64,000 nucleotides of DNA, taken from Streptomyces ruber. Its GTDB lineage: Bacteria > Actinomycetota > Actinomycetes > Streptomycetales > Streptomycetaceae. Position 1 is the first letter of the stretch. Each line of letters starts with the position of its first letter. The DNA is taken from assembly GCF_014648075.1 (NCBI RefSeq), contig NZ_BMQK01000008.1, forward strand, positions 1 to 64,000, read 5' to 3'. Of the stretch, positions 7,609-16,175 are shown piece by piece. A program made the translations under genes and the position numbers. The notes under the pieces are model-generated. The model ran no database searches. It worked only from the letters and a program-made list of their open reading frames with translations, and was not told where the DNA came from.

Positions 7609-9018
7609 ATGTTCCAGAACGCCGACGACGCCAAGAAGTTCATCGCGGACGAGGACGTCAAGTTCGTCGATGTCCGGTTCTGCGACCTGCCGGGCGTGAT
7701 GCAGCACTTCACGATCCCGGCCACGGCGTTCGACCCGGACGAGGAGCTCGCCTTCGACGGGTCCTCGATCCGTGGCTTCCAGGCCATCCACGAGTCCGAC
7801 ATGGCGCTCCGCGCCGACCTCTCCACCGCGCGCGTCGACCCCTTCCGCCGCGACAAGACGGTCAACATCAACTTCTTCATCCACGACCCGATCACGGGCG
7901 AGCAGTACTCCCGCGACCCGCGCAACGTGGCGAAGAAGGCCGAGGACTACCTCGCCTCCACCGGCATCGCCGACACCGCGTACTTCGGCCCCGAGGCCGA
8001 GTTCTACGTCTTCGACAGCGTGCGCTTCAAGACCGCCGAGAACGAGTCGTACTACCACATCGACTCCGAGGCGGGCGCCTGGAACACCGGCGCGATCGAG
8101 GACAACCGCGGCTACAAGGTCCGCTACAAGGGCGGTTACTTCCCGGCCCCGCCGGTCGACCACTTCGCCGACCTGCGCGCCGAGATCTCCCTGGAGCTGG
8201 AGAAGAACGGCCTGAAGGTCGAGCGCCAGCACCACGAGGTGGGCACCGCGGGCCAGGCCGAGATCAACTACAAGTTCAACACGCTGCTCGCCGCCGCCGA
8301 CGACCTCCAGCTCTTCAAGTACATCGTGAAGAACGTCGCCTGGCGCAACGGCAAGACCGCGACCTTCATGCCGAAGCCGATCTTCGGTGACAACGGCTCG
8401 GGCATGCACGTCCACCAGTCCCTGTGGAGCAACGGCGACCCGCTGTTCTACGACGAGGCCGGTTACGCGGGCCTGTCGGACACCGCCCGCTACTACATCG
8501 GCGGCATCCTCAAGCACGCCCCGTCGCTGCTGGCCTTCACCAACCCGACGGTGAACTCCTACCACCGCCTGGTGCCCGGCTTCGAGGCCCCGGTGAACCT
8601 GGTGTACTCGCAGCGCAACCGCTCCGCGGCCATGCGCATCCCGATCACCGGCTCCAACCCGAAGGCCAAGCGCGTCGAGTTCCGCGCCCCGGACTCCTCC
8701 GGCAACCCGTACCTGGCCTTCTCGGCGCTGCTGCTCGCCGGCCTCGACGGCATCAAGAACAAGATCGAGCCGGCCGAGCCGATCGACAAGGACCTCTACG
8801 AGCTCGCCCCCGAGGAGCACGCGGGCGTCCCGCAGGTCCCGACCTCGCTCCCGGCCGTCCTCGACTCGCTGGAGCGGGACCACGAGTTCCTGCTCCAGGG
8901 CGACGTGTTCACGCCCGACCTGATCGAGACCTGGATCGACTACAAGCGCACCAACGAGATCGCCCCGCTCCAGCTGCGCCCGCACCCGCACGAGTTCGAG
9001 CTGTACTTCGACGTGTGA
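7609..9018 (+). CDS. glnA: Glutamine synthetase type I (GlnA)
   Basis: GlnA condenses glutamate and ammonia to glutamine with ATP in the cytoplasm, as a dodecamer. The 469-residue length is standard. ATG 7609 has AGGAGGA (7597-7603) 5 nt upstream. Signatures include FDGSSIRGFQAIHESDM (substrate-binding N-domain), GPEAEFYVFD, the NGSGMHVHQS metal/ATP loop and NRSAAMRIP. The adenylylation site is present as Tyr397 in IDKDLYELAPEE, so activity should be controlled by GlnE (encoded at 36344-39346). Transcription should respond to GlnR through the boxes at 7474-7511. It is followed by its own terminator. Confidence 0.98.
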   Translation: MFQNADDAKKFIADEDVKFVDVRFCDLPGVMQHFTIPATAFDPDEELAFDGSSIRGFQAIHESDMALRADLSTARVDPFRRDKTVNINFFIHDPITGEQYSRDPRNVAKKAEDYLASTGIADTAYFGPEAEFYVFDSVRFKTAENESYYHIDSEAGAWNTGAIEDNRGYKVRYKGGYFPAPPVDHFADLRAEISLELEKNGLKVERQHHEVGTAGQAEINYKFNTLLAAADDLQLFKYIVKNVAWRNGKTATFMPKPIFGDNGSGMHVHQSLWSNGDPLFYDEAGYAGLSDTARYYIGGILKHAPSLLAFTNPTVNSYHRLVPGFEAPVNLVYSQRNRSAAMRIPITGSNPKAKRVEFRAPDSSGNPYLAFSALLLAGLDGIKNKIEPAEPIDKDLYELAPEEHAGVPQVPTSLPAVLDSLERDHEFLLQGDVFTPDLIETWIDYKRTNEIAPLQLRPHPHEFELYFDV

Positions 9019-9054
9019 GCCGACCGTCCGCACGGACGACAGGCCGGACAGGTC

Positions 9055-9100
9055 CGGCGGAGCCCTGCCGTCGCCCTCGGGCGGTGGCGGGGCTCCGCCG
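9055..9100 (+). terminator. Hairpin terminator after glnA
   Basis: CGGCGGAGCCCTGCC (9055-9069) pairs with GGCGGGGCTCCGCCG (9086-9100), with a single G-U pair, 36 bp after the glnA stop and before the convergent gene ending at 9137. Confidence 0.75.
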
Positions 9101-9136
9101 TTCCCGCATGTACCGCACGGCGGCTCACGCGGCGGT

Positions 9137-9487
9137 TCACACGGCGCCTTCCCTCTCCTCGTACGCCTTCTGCATCGCCTTCTCGCGGGCCTTCTCGCGG
9201 GCCTGACGGCGGGTCTCGAAGGGCCGCTCGCGGCGGTAGCGGCGCTGCCACCTGGCCTCGCGGTCGCGGCGTTCGCGATAGGCCTGGTACGTGGACGGCA
9301 GGCTGCCACGACCACCGCCGCCACCACCGCCGCCGCTCGAACCGCCCGAGGACGTGTCCGATCCCTCCCAGAGGCCGTAGTACCTGACGTACAGGAAGAG
9401 CACACCGACCGCGGCGAGCCAGAGGACGTGGTTGCCGAAGCCCAGGACGACCAGGACCACGGTCGCGGTGAGGAGCAGGGTTGCCAT
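9137..9487 (-). CDS. Small membrane protein with Gly-Ser linker and basic/acidic coiled tail
   Basis: This 116-residue protein starts at ATG 9487 behind GGGAGG. Residues 3-38 form one long or two closely spaced hydrophobic helices (TLLLTATVVLVVLGFG; LWLAAVGVLFLYVRYYGLW). Then comes a flexible stretch with eight consecutive Gly residues (GGSSGGGGGGGGRGS), then a strongly charged predicted helix (YRERRDREARWQRRYRRERP) ending KAYEEREGAV. It may be a membrane anchor for a nucleic-acid- or protein-binding tail. Position next to glnA is conserved in streptomycetes as I recall; function unknown. Confidence 0.75.
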   Translation of the reverse strand: MATLLLTATVVLVVLGFGNHVLWLAAVGVLFLYVRYYGLWEGSDTSSGGSSGGGGGGGGRGSLPSTYQAYRERRDREARWQRRYRRERPFETRRQAREKAREKAMQKAYEEREGAV

Positions 9488-9831
9488 GACAGGCCTCCCA
9501 GGGACGTGACGATGACTGAGCGTGCAGTCTGCGGTCTCGCCTGCTGACGGATGCCGGCAACCGCCGGAGTCCGAAGGTGCCGGCCGTCGGTGCGTCGAGG
9601 GTAGCTCCACTCCCGGCGAATGGCGCCTGTCCTGCGGAAAAGAGTGCCGGGCAGCTTGGCCCCGCCTGTCCATCCTGTGCAATGGACGGTGTTCCGGTCG
9701 AGGTGGCCGGCTGTGGGAGCGCTTACACGGAGTCACGGAATCCGCCCGGCCGTACGGCCCCCGGACGCGGCGGTGCCGTCCGCCCCGTGGGGCGGACGGC
9801 ACCGGACCTCCGGGCTGCGGCCCAGGTTCCC
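9488..9831. other. 344-bp gene-free interval
   Basis: No plausible coding frame was seen; the short frames here have atypical composition and no ribosome sites. The only clear structure is the hairpin at 9771-9804. Confidence 0.6.
9771..9804 (-). terminator. Perfect 16-bp hairpin terminator for the minus-strand ORF
   Basis: CGGTGCCGTCCGCCCC (9771-9786) pairs perfectly with GGGGCGGACGGCACCG (9789-9804), only 28 bp beyond the stop of the gene ending at 9832. Confidence 0.8.
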
Positions 9832-10140
9832 TCAGCGGCTGTACCGCATGAAGGCCCGGACCATGTGGCAGGTCGTGTCCGACGGCGGGTGGACGCCGAT
9901 GAGCTCGGCCGTGCTGCGGATCGTCTCGTTGCGGGCCTGGTTCGGGACGTACACGCCGGAGTCCAGCAGGGCGATGGCGAGGCGCATCGCCTTCAGCCGG
10001 CGGTTGTGGGTGATGTACCACTCGCGGGGGCGGCCCGGCGGCAGCGGGCTCTTCTCGACGGGTGCGTACGGAAGGTCGAGCAGAACCGGCCTCCGGGCCG
10101 TGGACTGGGTGGGCAGCGGCTTGAGTGCGGCAGCGGGCAC
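9832..10140 (-). CDS. Conserved hypothetical protein, 102 residues
   Basis: An ATG at 10146 is in frame, but AGGAGG abuts it directly. The GTG two codons later (10140) has AGGAGG at 6 nt, so it is the better start (MPAAALKPLPTQSTARRPVL). The protein is basic and soluble, with a conserved-looking core GRPREWYITHNRRLKAMRLA and IALLDSGVYVPNQARNET, and a single Cys near the end. No enzyme motif was recognised. It is divergent from the ArsC-like gene. Confidence 0.72.
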   Translation of the reverse strand: MPAAALKPLPTQSTARRPVLLDLPYAPVEKSPLPPGRPREWYITHNRRLKAMRLAIALLDSGVYVPNQARNETIRSTAELIGVHPPSDTTCHMVRAFMRYSR

Positions 10141-10302
10141 GGGCATCCTCCTGTCGCGGTCAGGGAGCCACCGGAAACCCCGGCAACTCCCTCGGACACT
10201 GCTTCAATTTTACTGCCCCCCACTGACAATCGCCCCTGCTCAGAGGGCATTTGGGAGTGGCGTGACAGAAGTGCAGGGCGGGTCCTCCCGTACCGTGTGC
10301 GC

Positions 10303-10662
10303 ATGGAGATCTGGATCAGTCCGGCCTGTTCCAAGTGCCGCGGCGCGATCGGTCTGCTGGACGCGGAGGGCGCCGAGTACACCGTGCGCCGGTATCTCGA
10401 GGACGTGCCCGGCGAGGACGGGATCCGGGACGTGCTCGGGCGTCTGTCACTGGAGCCGTGGGACATCACCCGGCTCCAGGAGGCCGCCGCGAAGGAGCTC
10501 GGGATGCAGGAGTGGCCCCGCGACGCCGGCGCACGGGACCGGTGGGTACGGGCGCTCGCCGGGCACCCGGAGCTCATCCAGCGGCCGATCATCACCGCCG
10601 ACGACGGCACCGCGCTGGTGGCCCGCACGGAGGAGGCGGTGCGCGACGCCCTGTCCCGGTGA
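10303..10662 (+). CDS. ArsC/Spx-family thioredoxin-fold protein (arsenate reductase-like)
   Basis: The 119-residue protein starts MEIWISPACSKCRGAIGLLD. It has the N-terminal beta-strand and a CxxC pair (Cys9, Cys12) of the ArsC/Spx fold, and closes with RPIITADDGTALVARTEEAV, matching the RPI..d...lvgr segment of this family that supplies the anion-binding Arg. Having a CxxC rather than the single-Cys loop of classic ArsC leaves it open whether it reduces arsenate or acts as a glutaredoxin-coupled thiol protein. No other ars genes are nearby. It lies upstream of glnII with a 232-bp gap. Confidence 0.75.
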   Translation: MEIWISPACSKCRGAIGLLDAEGAEYTVRRYLEDVPGEDGIRDVLGRLSLEPWDITRLQEAAAKELGMQEWPRDAGARDRWVRALAGHPELIQRPIITADDGTALVARTEEAVRDALSR

Positions 10663-10753
10663 CGTGCGGGGTGGGCGCGGCCGCGCCCATCGCATACGAG
10701 CCGCCGCCCCGCCCCGGCACCTCACGGCGCGCCGGAGCCCCGCGAAGCCGCGG

Positions 10754-10791
10754 GTAACACGGCCTTCACAGCCGGGCAACGGCCGGGAAAC
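10754..10791 (+). promoter_or_regulatory. Double GlnR box upstream of glnII
   Basis: GTAAC (10754-10758), n6, TTCAC (10765-10769), n6, GCAAC (10776-10780), n6, GAAAC (10787-10791) repeat the gTnAc-n6-GaAAc spacing exactly, about 104 bp before the glnII start. GlnR control of glnII is established in Streptomyces. Confidence 0.8.
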
Positions 10792-10894
10792 CGCCCGTTG
10801 ACAAGCTGCGGGCATCCCGCGCGGCGCCCCAGTGCCGCAGCGCCGCCGGCCCCGCACGACCGCGATGCGAAGACCCACCGAAGGATGAGGCCCC

Positions 10895-11923
10895 GTGACG
10901 TTCAAGGCTGAGTACATCTGGATCGACGGCACCGAGCCGACGGCCAAGCTGCGTTCCAAGACGAAGATCCTCGCCGACGACGCCAAGGGCGCCGAGCTGC
11001 CGGTCTGGGGCTTCGACGGGTCCTCCACCAACCAGGCCGAGGGCCACTCCTCGGACCGTGTGCTCAAGCCGGTCTTCACCTGTCCCGACCCCATCCGCGG
11101 CGGTGACGACGTCCTCGTCCTGTGCGAGGTCCTCGACATCGACATGACCCCGCACGCGTCCAACACGCGGGCCGCGCTGCGCGAGGTCGCGGAGAAGTTC
11201 GCCGCGCAGGAGCCGCTCTTCGGCATCGAGCAGGAGTACACGTACTTCCAGGACGGCCGTCCGCTGGGCTTCCCGGCCGGCGGCTTCCCCGCCCCGCAGG
11301 GCGGCTACTACTGCGGTGTCGGCGCGGACGAGATCTTCGGCCGGGAGATCGTCGAGGCCCACCTGGAGAACTGCCTGAAGGCCGGTCTCGGCCTCTCCGG
11401 CATCAACGCCGAGGTCATGCCGGGCCAGTGGGAGTTCCAGGTCGGCCCGCTCGCCCCGCTGGAGGTCGCCGACCAGCTGTGGGTGGCCCGCTGGCTGCTC
11501 TACCGCACCGCTGAGGACTTCGGCGTCTCCGCCACCCTCGACCCGAAGCCGGTCAAGGGCGACTGGAACGGCGCCGGCGCGCACACCAACTTCTCCACCA
11601 AGGCGATGCGCGAGAACTACGACGCGATCATCACCGCGTGCGAGGCGCTCGGCGAGGGCTCCAAGCCGCTCGACCACGTCAAGCACTACGGCGCCGGCAT
11701 CGACACCCGCCTCACCGGCCTGCACGAGACGGCCCCGTGGGACAAGTTCTCCTACGGCGTCTCCGACCGCGGCGCCTCGGTCCGCATCCCGTGGCAGGTC
11801 GAGAAGGACGGCAAGGGCTACATCGAGGACCGCCGCCCGAACGCCAACGTCGATCCGTACGTCGTGACGCGTCTCCTGGTCGACACCTGCTGCTCCGCGC
11901 TGGAGAAGGCCGGCCAGGTCTGA
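10895..11923 (+). CDS. glnII: Glutamine synthetase type II (GlnII, eukaryotic type)
   Basis: This 342-residue short-form enzyme starts at GTG 10895 (AAGGATGAGG upstream). Diagnostic type II motifs are KAEYIWIDGTEP, VWGFDGSSTNQAEG, GIEQEYTYF, GINAEVMPGQWEFQVGP and DWNGAGAHTNFSTKAMR. It makes glutamine like GlnA but forms smaller oligomers, is heat labile in characterised streptomycetes, and lacks the GlnE-modified Tyr loop. Having both types under GlnR boxes 3.3 kb apart gives one enzyme tuned post-translationally and one controlled mainly by transcription. Confidence 0.97.
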   Translation: MTFKAEYIWIDGTEPTAKLRSKTKILADDAKGAELPVWGFDGSSTNQAEGHSSDRVLKPVFTCPDPIRGGDDVLVLCEVLDIDMTPHASNTRAALREVAEKFAAQEPLFGIEQEYTYFQDGRPLGFPAGGFPAPQGGYYCGVGADEIFGREIVEAHLENCLKAGLGLSGINAEVMPGQWEFQVGPLAPLEVADQLWVARWLLYRTAEDFGVSATLDPKPVKGDWNGAGAHTNFSTKAMRENYDAIITACEALGEGSKPLDHVKHYGAGIDTRLTGLHETAPWDKFSYGVSDRGASVRIPWQVEKDGKGYIEDRRPNANVDPYVVTRLLVDTCCSALEKAGQV

Positions 11924-11941
11924 CCCGCTCCCCCGCACCAG

Positions 11942-11976
11942 GAAGGGGCGCCCGCCGTCATGGTGGGCGCCCCTTC
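11942..11976 (+). terminator. Hairpin terminator after glnII
   Basis: GAAGGGGCGCCC (11942-11953) pairs with GGGCGCCCCTTC (11965-11976) around an 11-nt loop, 18 bp after the stop. Confidence 0.85.
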
Positions 11977-12070
11977 TCGCGTACCGCCGGACCTCCGCGC
12001 GGAAGGCCGGGCTGTCCACGCAGTGAGAGAAGTCTCCCGGGTGGCACCCGGTGTCTGCTTCAATGGGGCC

Positions 12071-12193
12071 ATGGCCAGCTTCCGGAAGTACCTCGCGACG
12101 GGTCGCCATGACCTCGAGCCCTTCTGGCCTTCCCGTCAGCACCACGACTTCGACCGGGTGTGTTGTCGCGCGATGAACGCGCCGGCCCTCTAA
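12071..12193 (+). CDS. Possible 40-residue leader peptide upstream of the winged-helix gene
   Basis: A short frame starting MASFRKYLATGRHDLEPFW contains RQHHDFDRVCCRAMN and ends NAPAL. The segment resembles the R.H.D..RV.s..CR pattern of actinobacterial leader peptides that precede sulfur-assimilation genes, with consecutive Cys codons at the conserved point. It lies 116 bp before the next gene on the same strand. No convincing ribosome site is visible beyond GGGGCC, and no attenuator hairpin was found, so both coding status and function are tentative. Confidence 0.4.
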   Translation: MASFRKYLATGRHDLEPFWPSRQHHDFDRVCCRAMNAPAL

Positions 12194-12309
12194 AGCCGTA
12201 CACCCCGGCCTTCGGCCCGCGCGCACGACGTACGTCCCGGCGAGCCCGACCACGAATCGCGGCCGTCGCCCTTCCGTCGAAACCCTTCGCGCGAAAGAGC
12301 TGACCTCTC

Positions 12310-12909
12310 ATGGCGACCACTCGCTCCCGCTCCACCGCCGCCCTGACCACCGCTCCCCTCACCGCCCCCGACCCCTCCCCGTCCGGCACCGCACGGCACC
12401 GGCTCCGCGCCGTCGACCGGGACGAGACCGTCGACGTGGCCGGCTTCCTGCCGCCGGGCGCCACCTGGCTGCCCGCGCCCCAGCACACCCTGCCCACGCT
12501 GCCGGGCCACCCGCCGATGGTCGGCTACCTGGTGCTCGTACCGGCCGACCAGCAGCCGCCCGTCCTGCCGTTCGCCGTGCCGGACCGGCCGGGGGACGAG
12601 GAGCGGCGGGACGACGACACCCTGGTCCGCGTCGACACCGTGCAGCGCACCGCCCAGGTCGACGGACGTCCGCTCGACCTCACGTACCTGGAGTTCGAGC
12701 TGCTCGCGCACCTGGTCGCGCATCCGAACCGGGTGCACACCCGCGACCAGCTGGTCACCACCGTGTGGGGCTACGGGCACGTGGGCGACGGCCGTACCGT
12801 CGACGTCCACATCGCCCGGCTGCGCCGCAAGCTGGGCGCCGAGCACCGCACGGCGATCCAGACGGTACGGCGGGTGGGGTACAAGTACACGCCTCCGGTG
12901 CGCCGTTGA
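12310..12909 (+). CDS. Winged-helix (OmpR/PhoB C-terminal type) regulator without receiver domain
   Basis: The 199-residue protein starts at ATG 12310 with a weak AAAGAG site. The N-terminal half is disordered and Ala/Pro-rich, then a short domain (VDVAGFLPPGATWLPAPQHT) of unknown fold. Residues ~105-197 are a complete OmpR-type DNA-binding domain: LTYLEFELLAHLVAHPNRV, HTRDQLVTTVWGYG, and the recognition helix VDVHIARLRRKLG with the wing VRRVGYKY. Lack of a phosphoacceptor receiver means control is probably by expression or another ligand. It may be regulated through the small upstream ORF. Confidence 0.85.
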   Translation: MATTRSRSTAALTTAPLTAPDPSPSGTARHRLRAVDRDETVDVAGFLPPGATWLPAPQHTLPTLPGHPPMVGYLVLVPADQQPPVLPFAVPDRPGDEERRDDDTLVRVDTVQRTAQVDGRPLDLTYLEFELLAHLVAHPNRVHTRDQLVTTVWGYGHVGDGRTVDVHIARLRRKLGAEHRTAIQTVRRVGYKYTPPVRR

Positions 12910-12973
12910 CGGCGGGTCGCCGGACAGCGGAATCCCCTCGTGCTCCGGCCGCCGAGCGGGCGGAGCCGGCGGT

Positions 12974-13975
12974 ATGAGACTTCTGGTGCTGGGCGGTACG
13001 GAGTTCCTGGGACGCGCCGTCGTCGAGGCGGCGCTCGCCCACGGCCGGGACGTGACGGTCTTCCACCGGGGCGGCACCCGGCGCCCCCGGGAGCGCGGGC
13101 GCTGACGGGCGACCGCACCGCCCCCGACGGGCTCGCGGCGCTCGCCGGTGCCGCCCACGCGTGGGACGTCGTCGTCGGCACCTGGTCGGCGGCGCCGCGG
13201 GCCGTACGGGACGCGGCCCGGCTGCCGGCCGGCACGGCGGGCCGGTCCGTGTACGTGTCGAGCCGCTCCGTGTACGCCTGGCCGCCGGGTCCGGCGAGAG
13301 CGCGCCCCTGGTGGAGGGGGCGCCGGCGGACGCGGAGCAGACCGACTGCGCGCGGGACAAGCGGGGCGGTGAGCCGGCGGCGGTGGAGGCCTTCGGTGCC
13401 GCACGCCCGCTGCTCGTGCGGGCGGGTCCGATCCTCGGGCCGTACGAGAACGCCGACCGCCTCCCGTGGTGTCTCACCCGCATGGCGCGCGGCGGCCCGG
13501 TCCTGGCGCCGGGGCCGCGGGACCTGCCCCTCCAGTACATCGGCGTCCGTGACCTCGCCGAGTGGGTCCTCGGCGCGGCGGCGTGGCTGAGCGGACCGTA
13601 CGACCTGGTGGGCCCGCGGGGGCACACGACGACGGGGGCGCTCCTCGACGCATGCGCACGGGTCACCGGGGACGCGGCCGAACCGCGCTGGACCGCGCCG
13701 GAGGTGGTCCTGGGGGCGGGGATCGAACCGTGGACGCAGCTCCCGGTGTGGGCGCCGCCGGGCAGCGAGCTGTACGGCGCCCTGCACGGCGGGGACGTCT
13801 TCCGGGCCGTACGGAAGGGCTTGCGCTGCCGCCCGGTGGAGGAGGGCGTGGCCGTCACGTGGGCGTGGCTGGCGGACCTCGGCGGGTCCGCGCCCCGGCG
13901 GCCGGACCGGCCCCCGGTGGGCCTGGACCCGGCGGTGAGGGGAAGGTGCTGGGCACCGACGCCGCCGGCGCCTGA
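12974..13975 (+). pseudogene. Frameshifted NAD-dependent epimerase/reductase-like gene
   Basis: A single homologous protein can be followed across three reading frames. Frame one gives MRLLVLGGTEFLGRAVVEAA, the GGxxFxG NAD-binding start, and stops at 13103. The match continues in a second frame as DRTAPDGLAALAGAAHAWDV through VYVSSRSVYAWPPG to about 13285. It then moves to a third as ESAPLVEGAPADAEQTDCAR through VRDLAEWVLGAA to about 13940. The end (KVLGTDAAGA, stop 13973-13975) returns to the first frame. At least three indels are needed, so the gene is dead unless the sequence has errors. The normal form would be an extended SDR of about 330 residues. Confidence 0.8.
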
Positions 13976-14058
13976 CGGCCCACGGTGTACCTGGCACCAC
14001 CCCCTGCCCGGGCCCCAACCCCCGTGCCGCACGACGCCTGTTCGGCCAGACTGGCGCC

Positions 14059-15342
14059 ATGAACACCGACACCGGGAAGAGCGGGCACGTCACGAAGAGG
14101 GCGTGCGGCGTGGTGGTGGCCGCCGGGCGGGGGCTCGCGCTGGCCCTGACGGCCCTGCCGGTGTCCGTCCTGTGCCTCACCCTCTCCCTCGTCTCCATCG
14201 CGCTCGTACCGGTCGGGGTCGGCCTCGTCACGACGCCGTGGGTGCTGAACGGCGTACGGACCTGGGCGAACTGGCGGCGGGTCCTCGCGGCGGAGTGGGG
14301 CGGGCAGCGCATCCCGCCGGCGTACCGGCCGGTCGCCGAGGACGCGAACCCGTGGGCGCGCACCTCCGGCATGCTGCGGGACCCGGCGACCTGGCGGGAC
14401 CTGGGGTGGCTGTACGTCGACATGACGGCGGGGTTCGTCACCGCCCTGCTGGCTGCCGTGCTGCCCCTGTACGCGCTTGAAGGGCTGCTGATGCCGGCCG
14501 GGCTGTGGTGGGCCGTCGCCGGGCCGCACTTCGACCACGGCCCCTACTGGTACGGCTTCGTGCCCGTGCAGGGACAGCGGACCGCGTTCGCCGCGGGCGC
14601 CCTCGGCGCCGTCCTGCTGGTGGCCGCGTACTTCCTCGCACCGCGCGTCCTGCACGCGCACTTCGTCCTCACCCGCGCCGTACTCGGCCCGGACCGGTCC
14701 CAGCTCGCCGAGCGCGTCCGCGTCCTCACCGAGACCCGGCGCGACGCCGTGGACGTCTCGGCCGCCGAACTGCGCCGCATCGAGCGCGACCTGCACGACG
14801 GTGCGCAGGCCCGGCTCGTCGCCATGGGCATGGACCTCGGCACCGCCGAGGCGCTCCTCGACAAGGACCCGGAGACCGCGAAGAAGCTCCTCGCACAGGC
14901 CCGGCGGTCCTCCGCCGAGGCGCTCACCGAGCTGCGCGACCTGGTGCGCGGCATCCACCCGCCGGTGCTCGCGGAGCGCGGACTCGGGGACGCCGTACGG
15001 GCGCTGGCGCTGCGGCTGCCGGTCGCCACCGAGGTCACGGTGGAGCTCGACGGCCGCCGTGCCGACGCGCCCGTGGAGTCCGCCGCGTACTTCGCCGTCA
15101 GCGAGGTGCTCACCAACGCGGTCAAGCACTCCGGCGCGGACCGGATCTGGGTCGACCTGCACCGCGCCGGCGGCGTGCTGCGGGCCACGGTCACCGACAA
15201 CGGCAAGGGCGGGGCCCGGGTCGGCGCGGGCTCGGGGCTGTCCGGTGTCGAGCGGCGGCTGGGTACATTCGACGGCGTCCTGGCCGTCAGCTCGCCCGTG
15301 GGCGGCCCCACCCTGGTCACTGTGGAGATCCCTTGCGCGTAG
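14059..15342 (+). CDS. Sensor histidine kinase (HisKA_3 family)
   Basis: This 427-residue membrane kinase starts at ATG 14059. It has hydrophobic segments around 20-65 (LALALTALPVSVLCLTLSLV; ALVPVGVGLVTTPWVL), a second membrane block around 125-205, and then the cytoplasmic kinase. The phosphoacceptor is His246 in RRIERDLHDGAQARLVAMG. The HATPase_c domain shows the N box (FAVSEVLTNAVKHS) and G1 box (VTDNGKGGARVGAGSGLSGV). The input signal is unknown; the N-terminal domain is of the putative-sensor type common in actinobacteria. It is translationally coupled to the response regulator, whose start overlaps its last codons. Confidence 0.93.
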   Translation: MNTDTGKSGHVTKRACGVVVAAGRGLALALTALPVSVLCLTLSLVSIALVPVGVGLVTTPWVLNGVRTWANWRRVLAAEWGGQRIPPAYRPVAEDANPWARTSGMLRDPATWRDLGWLYVDMTAGFVTALLAAVLPLYALEGLLMPAGLWWAVAGPHFDHGPYWYGFVPVQGQRTAFAAGALGAVLLVAAYFLAPRVLHAHFVLTRAVLGPDRSQLAERVRVLTETRRDAVDVSAAELRRIERDLHDGAQARLVAMGMDLGTAEALLDKDPETAKKLLAQARRSSAEALTELRDLVRGIHPPVLAERGLGDAVRALALRLPVATEVTVELDGRRADAPVESAAYFAVSEVLTNAVKHSGADRIWVDLHRAGGVLRATVTDNGKGGARVGAGSGLSGVERRLGTFDGVLAVSSPVGGPTLVTVEIPCA

Positions 15343-15986
15343 TCCTGGCCGAGGACCTGTTCCTGCTCCGCGACGGGCTGGTGCGGCTCCTCGAGGCGTA
15401 CGGCTTCGAGATCGCCGCCGCGGTCGAGAGCGGCCCCGAACTGACCCGCGCCCTGGCCGAGTCACGGCCGGACGTCGCCGTCGTCGACGTCCGGCTGCCG
15501 CCCTCGCACACCGACGAGGGCCTGCAGTGCGCCCTGCGGGCCCGCCGGGAGCGGCCGGGGCTGCCGGTGCTGGTGCTCTCCCAGCACGTGGAGCAGCTGT
15601 ACGCGCGGGAGCTGCTCGCCGACGGCGCGGGCGGGGTCGGGTACCTGCTGAAGGACCGGGTGTTCGACGCGGAGCAGTTCGTGGACGCCGTGCGGCGGGT
15701 CGCGGCGGGCGGGACGGCGATGGACCCGCAGGTGATCCAGCAGTTGCTGGCGCGGCGCGCGGCGGACGACCGGCCGCTCGCCCGGCTCACCCCGCGCGAG
15801 CTGGAGGTGCTGGAGCTGATGGCGCAGGGCCGGTCGAACACGGCGATCGCCGAGCGTCTGGTCGTGACGGAGCGGGCCGTCGCCAAGCACACGTCCAACA
15901 TCTTCGCCAAGCTGGGCCTGGAGGTGTCGGACGACGACAACCGGCGGGTGCTCGCGGTGCTCGCCCACCTCGATCACGGTCGCTGA
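15333..15986 (+). CDS. NarL/FixJ-type response regulator
   Basis: The 217-residue partner of the upstream kinase begins LRVVLAEDLFLLRDGLVRLL. The only sensible start is TTG 15333, 10 bp inside the kinase gene and behind GGAG at 15324-15327. The receiver has acidic residues near the start, phosphoacceptor Asp52 (VAVVDVRLPPS) and the Lys of LLKDRV. The LuxR-type helix-turn-helix is LTPRELEVLELMAQGRSNTA with the recognition helix TERAVAKHTSNIFAKLGL. Targets are unknown. Confidence 0.93.
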   Translation: MRVVLAEDLFLLRDGLVRLLEAYGFEIAAAVESGPELTRALAESRPDVAVVDVRLPPSHTDEGLQCALRARRERPGLPVLVLSQHVEQLYARELLADGAGGVGYLLKDRVFDAEQFVDAVRRVAAGGTAMDPQVIQQLLARRAADDRPLARLTPRELEVLELMAQGRSNTAIAERLVVTERAVAKHTSNIFAKLGLEVSDDDNRRVLAVLAHLDHGR

Positions 15987-16027
15987 CGGCGGCGTTCCGG
16001 GTCTCGCGTCGCTCCGCGTCGTCGAGA

Positions 16028-16068
16028 GCGTCGTTGAGGATCCCCGAAGCGTCGTTGAGAATCCCGAA
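16028..16068. repeat. Adjacent direct repeats of about 20 bp
   Basis: GCGTCGTTGAGGATCCCCGA at 16028-16047 is followed by a near copy, GCGTCGTTGAGAATCCCGAA, at 16049-16068. They lie in the leader region between the response regulator and the DUF1996 gene. They could be binding sites or a recent tandem duplication. Confidence 0.65.
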
Positions 16069-16175
16069 GAATTCCCGGGTTCCCTGAACACCACACCAGC
16101 CACGTGCGTAAGGGAGGGAGCCGCTTCACTCCTGTCGGGCGTCTCGCTGCCCCGCAAGGAAGTCAGAGGAGTTCC

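Noticed and set aside
10303..10662. Arsenic resistance operon
   Set aside because: Only the ArsC/Spx-like gene is present; no arsR, arsB or acr3 nearby.
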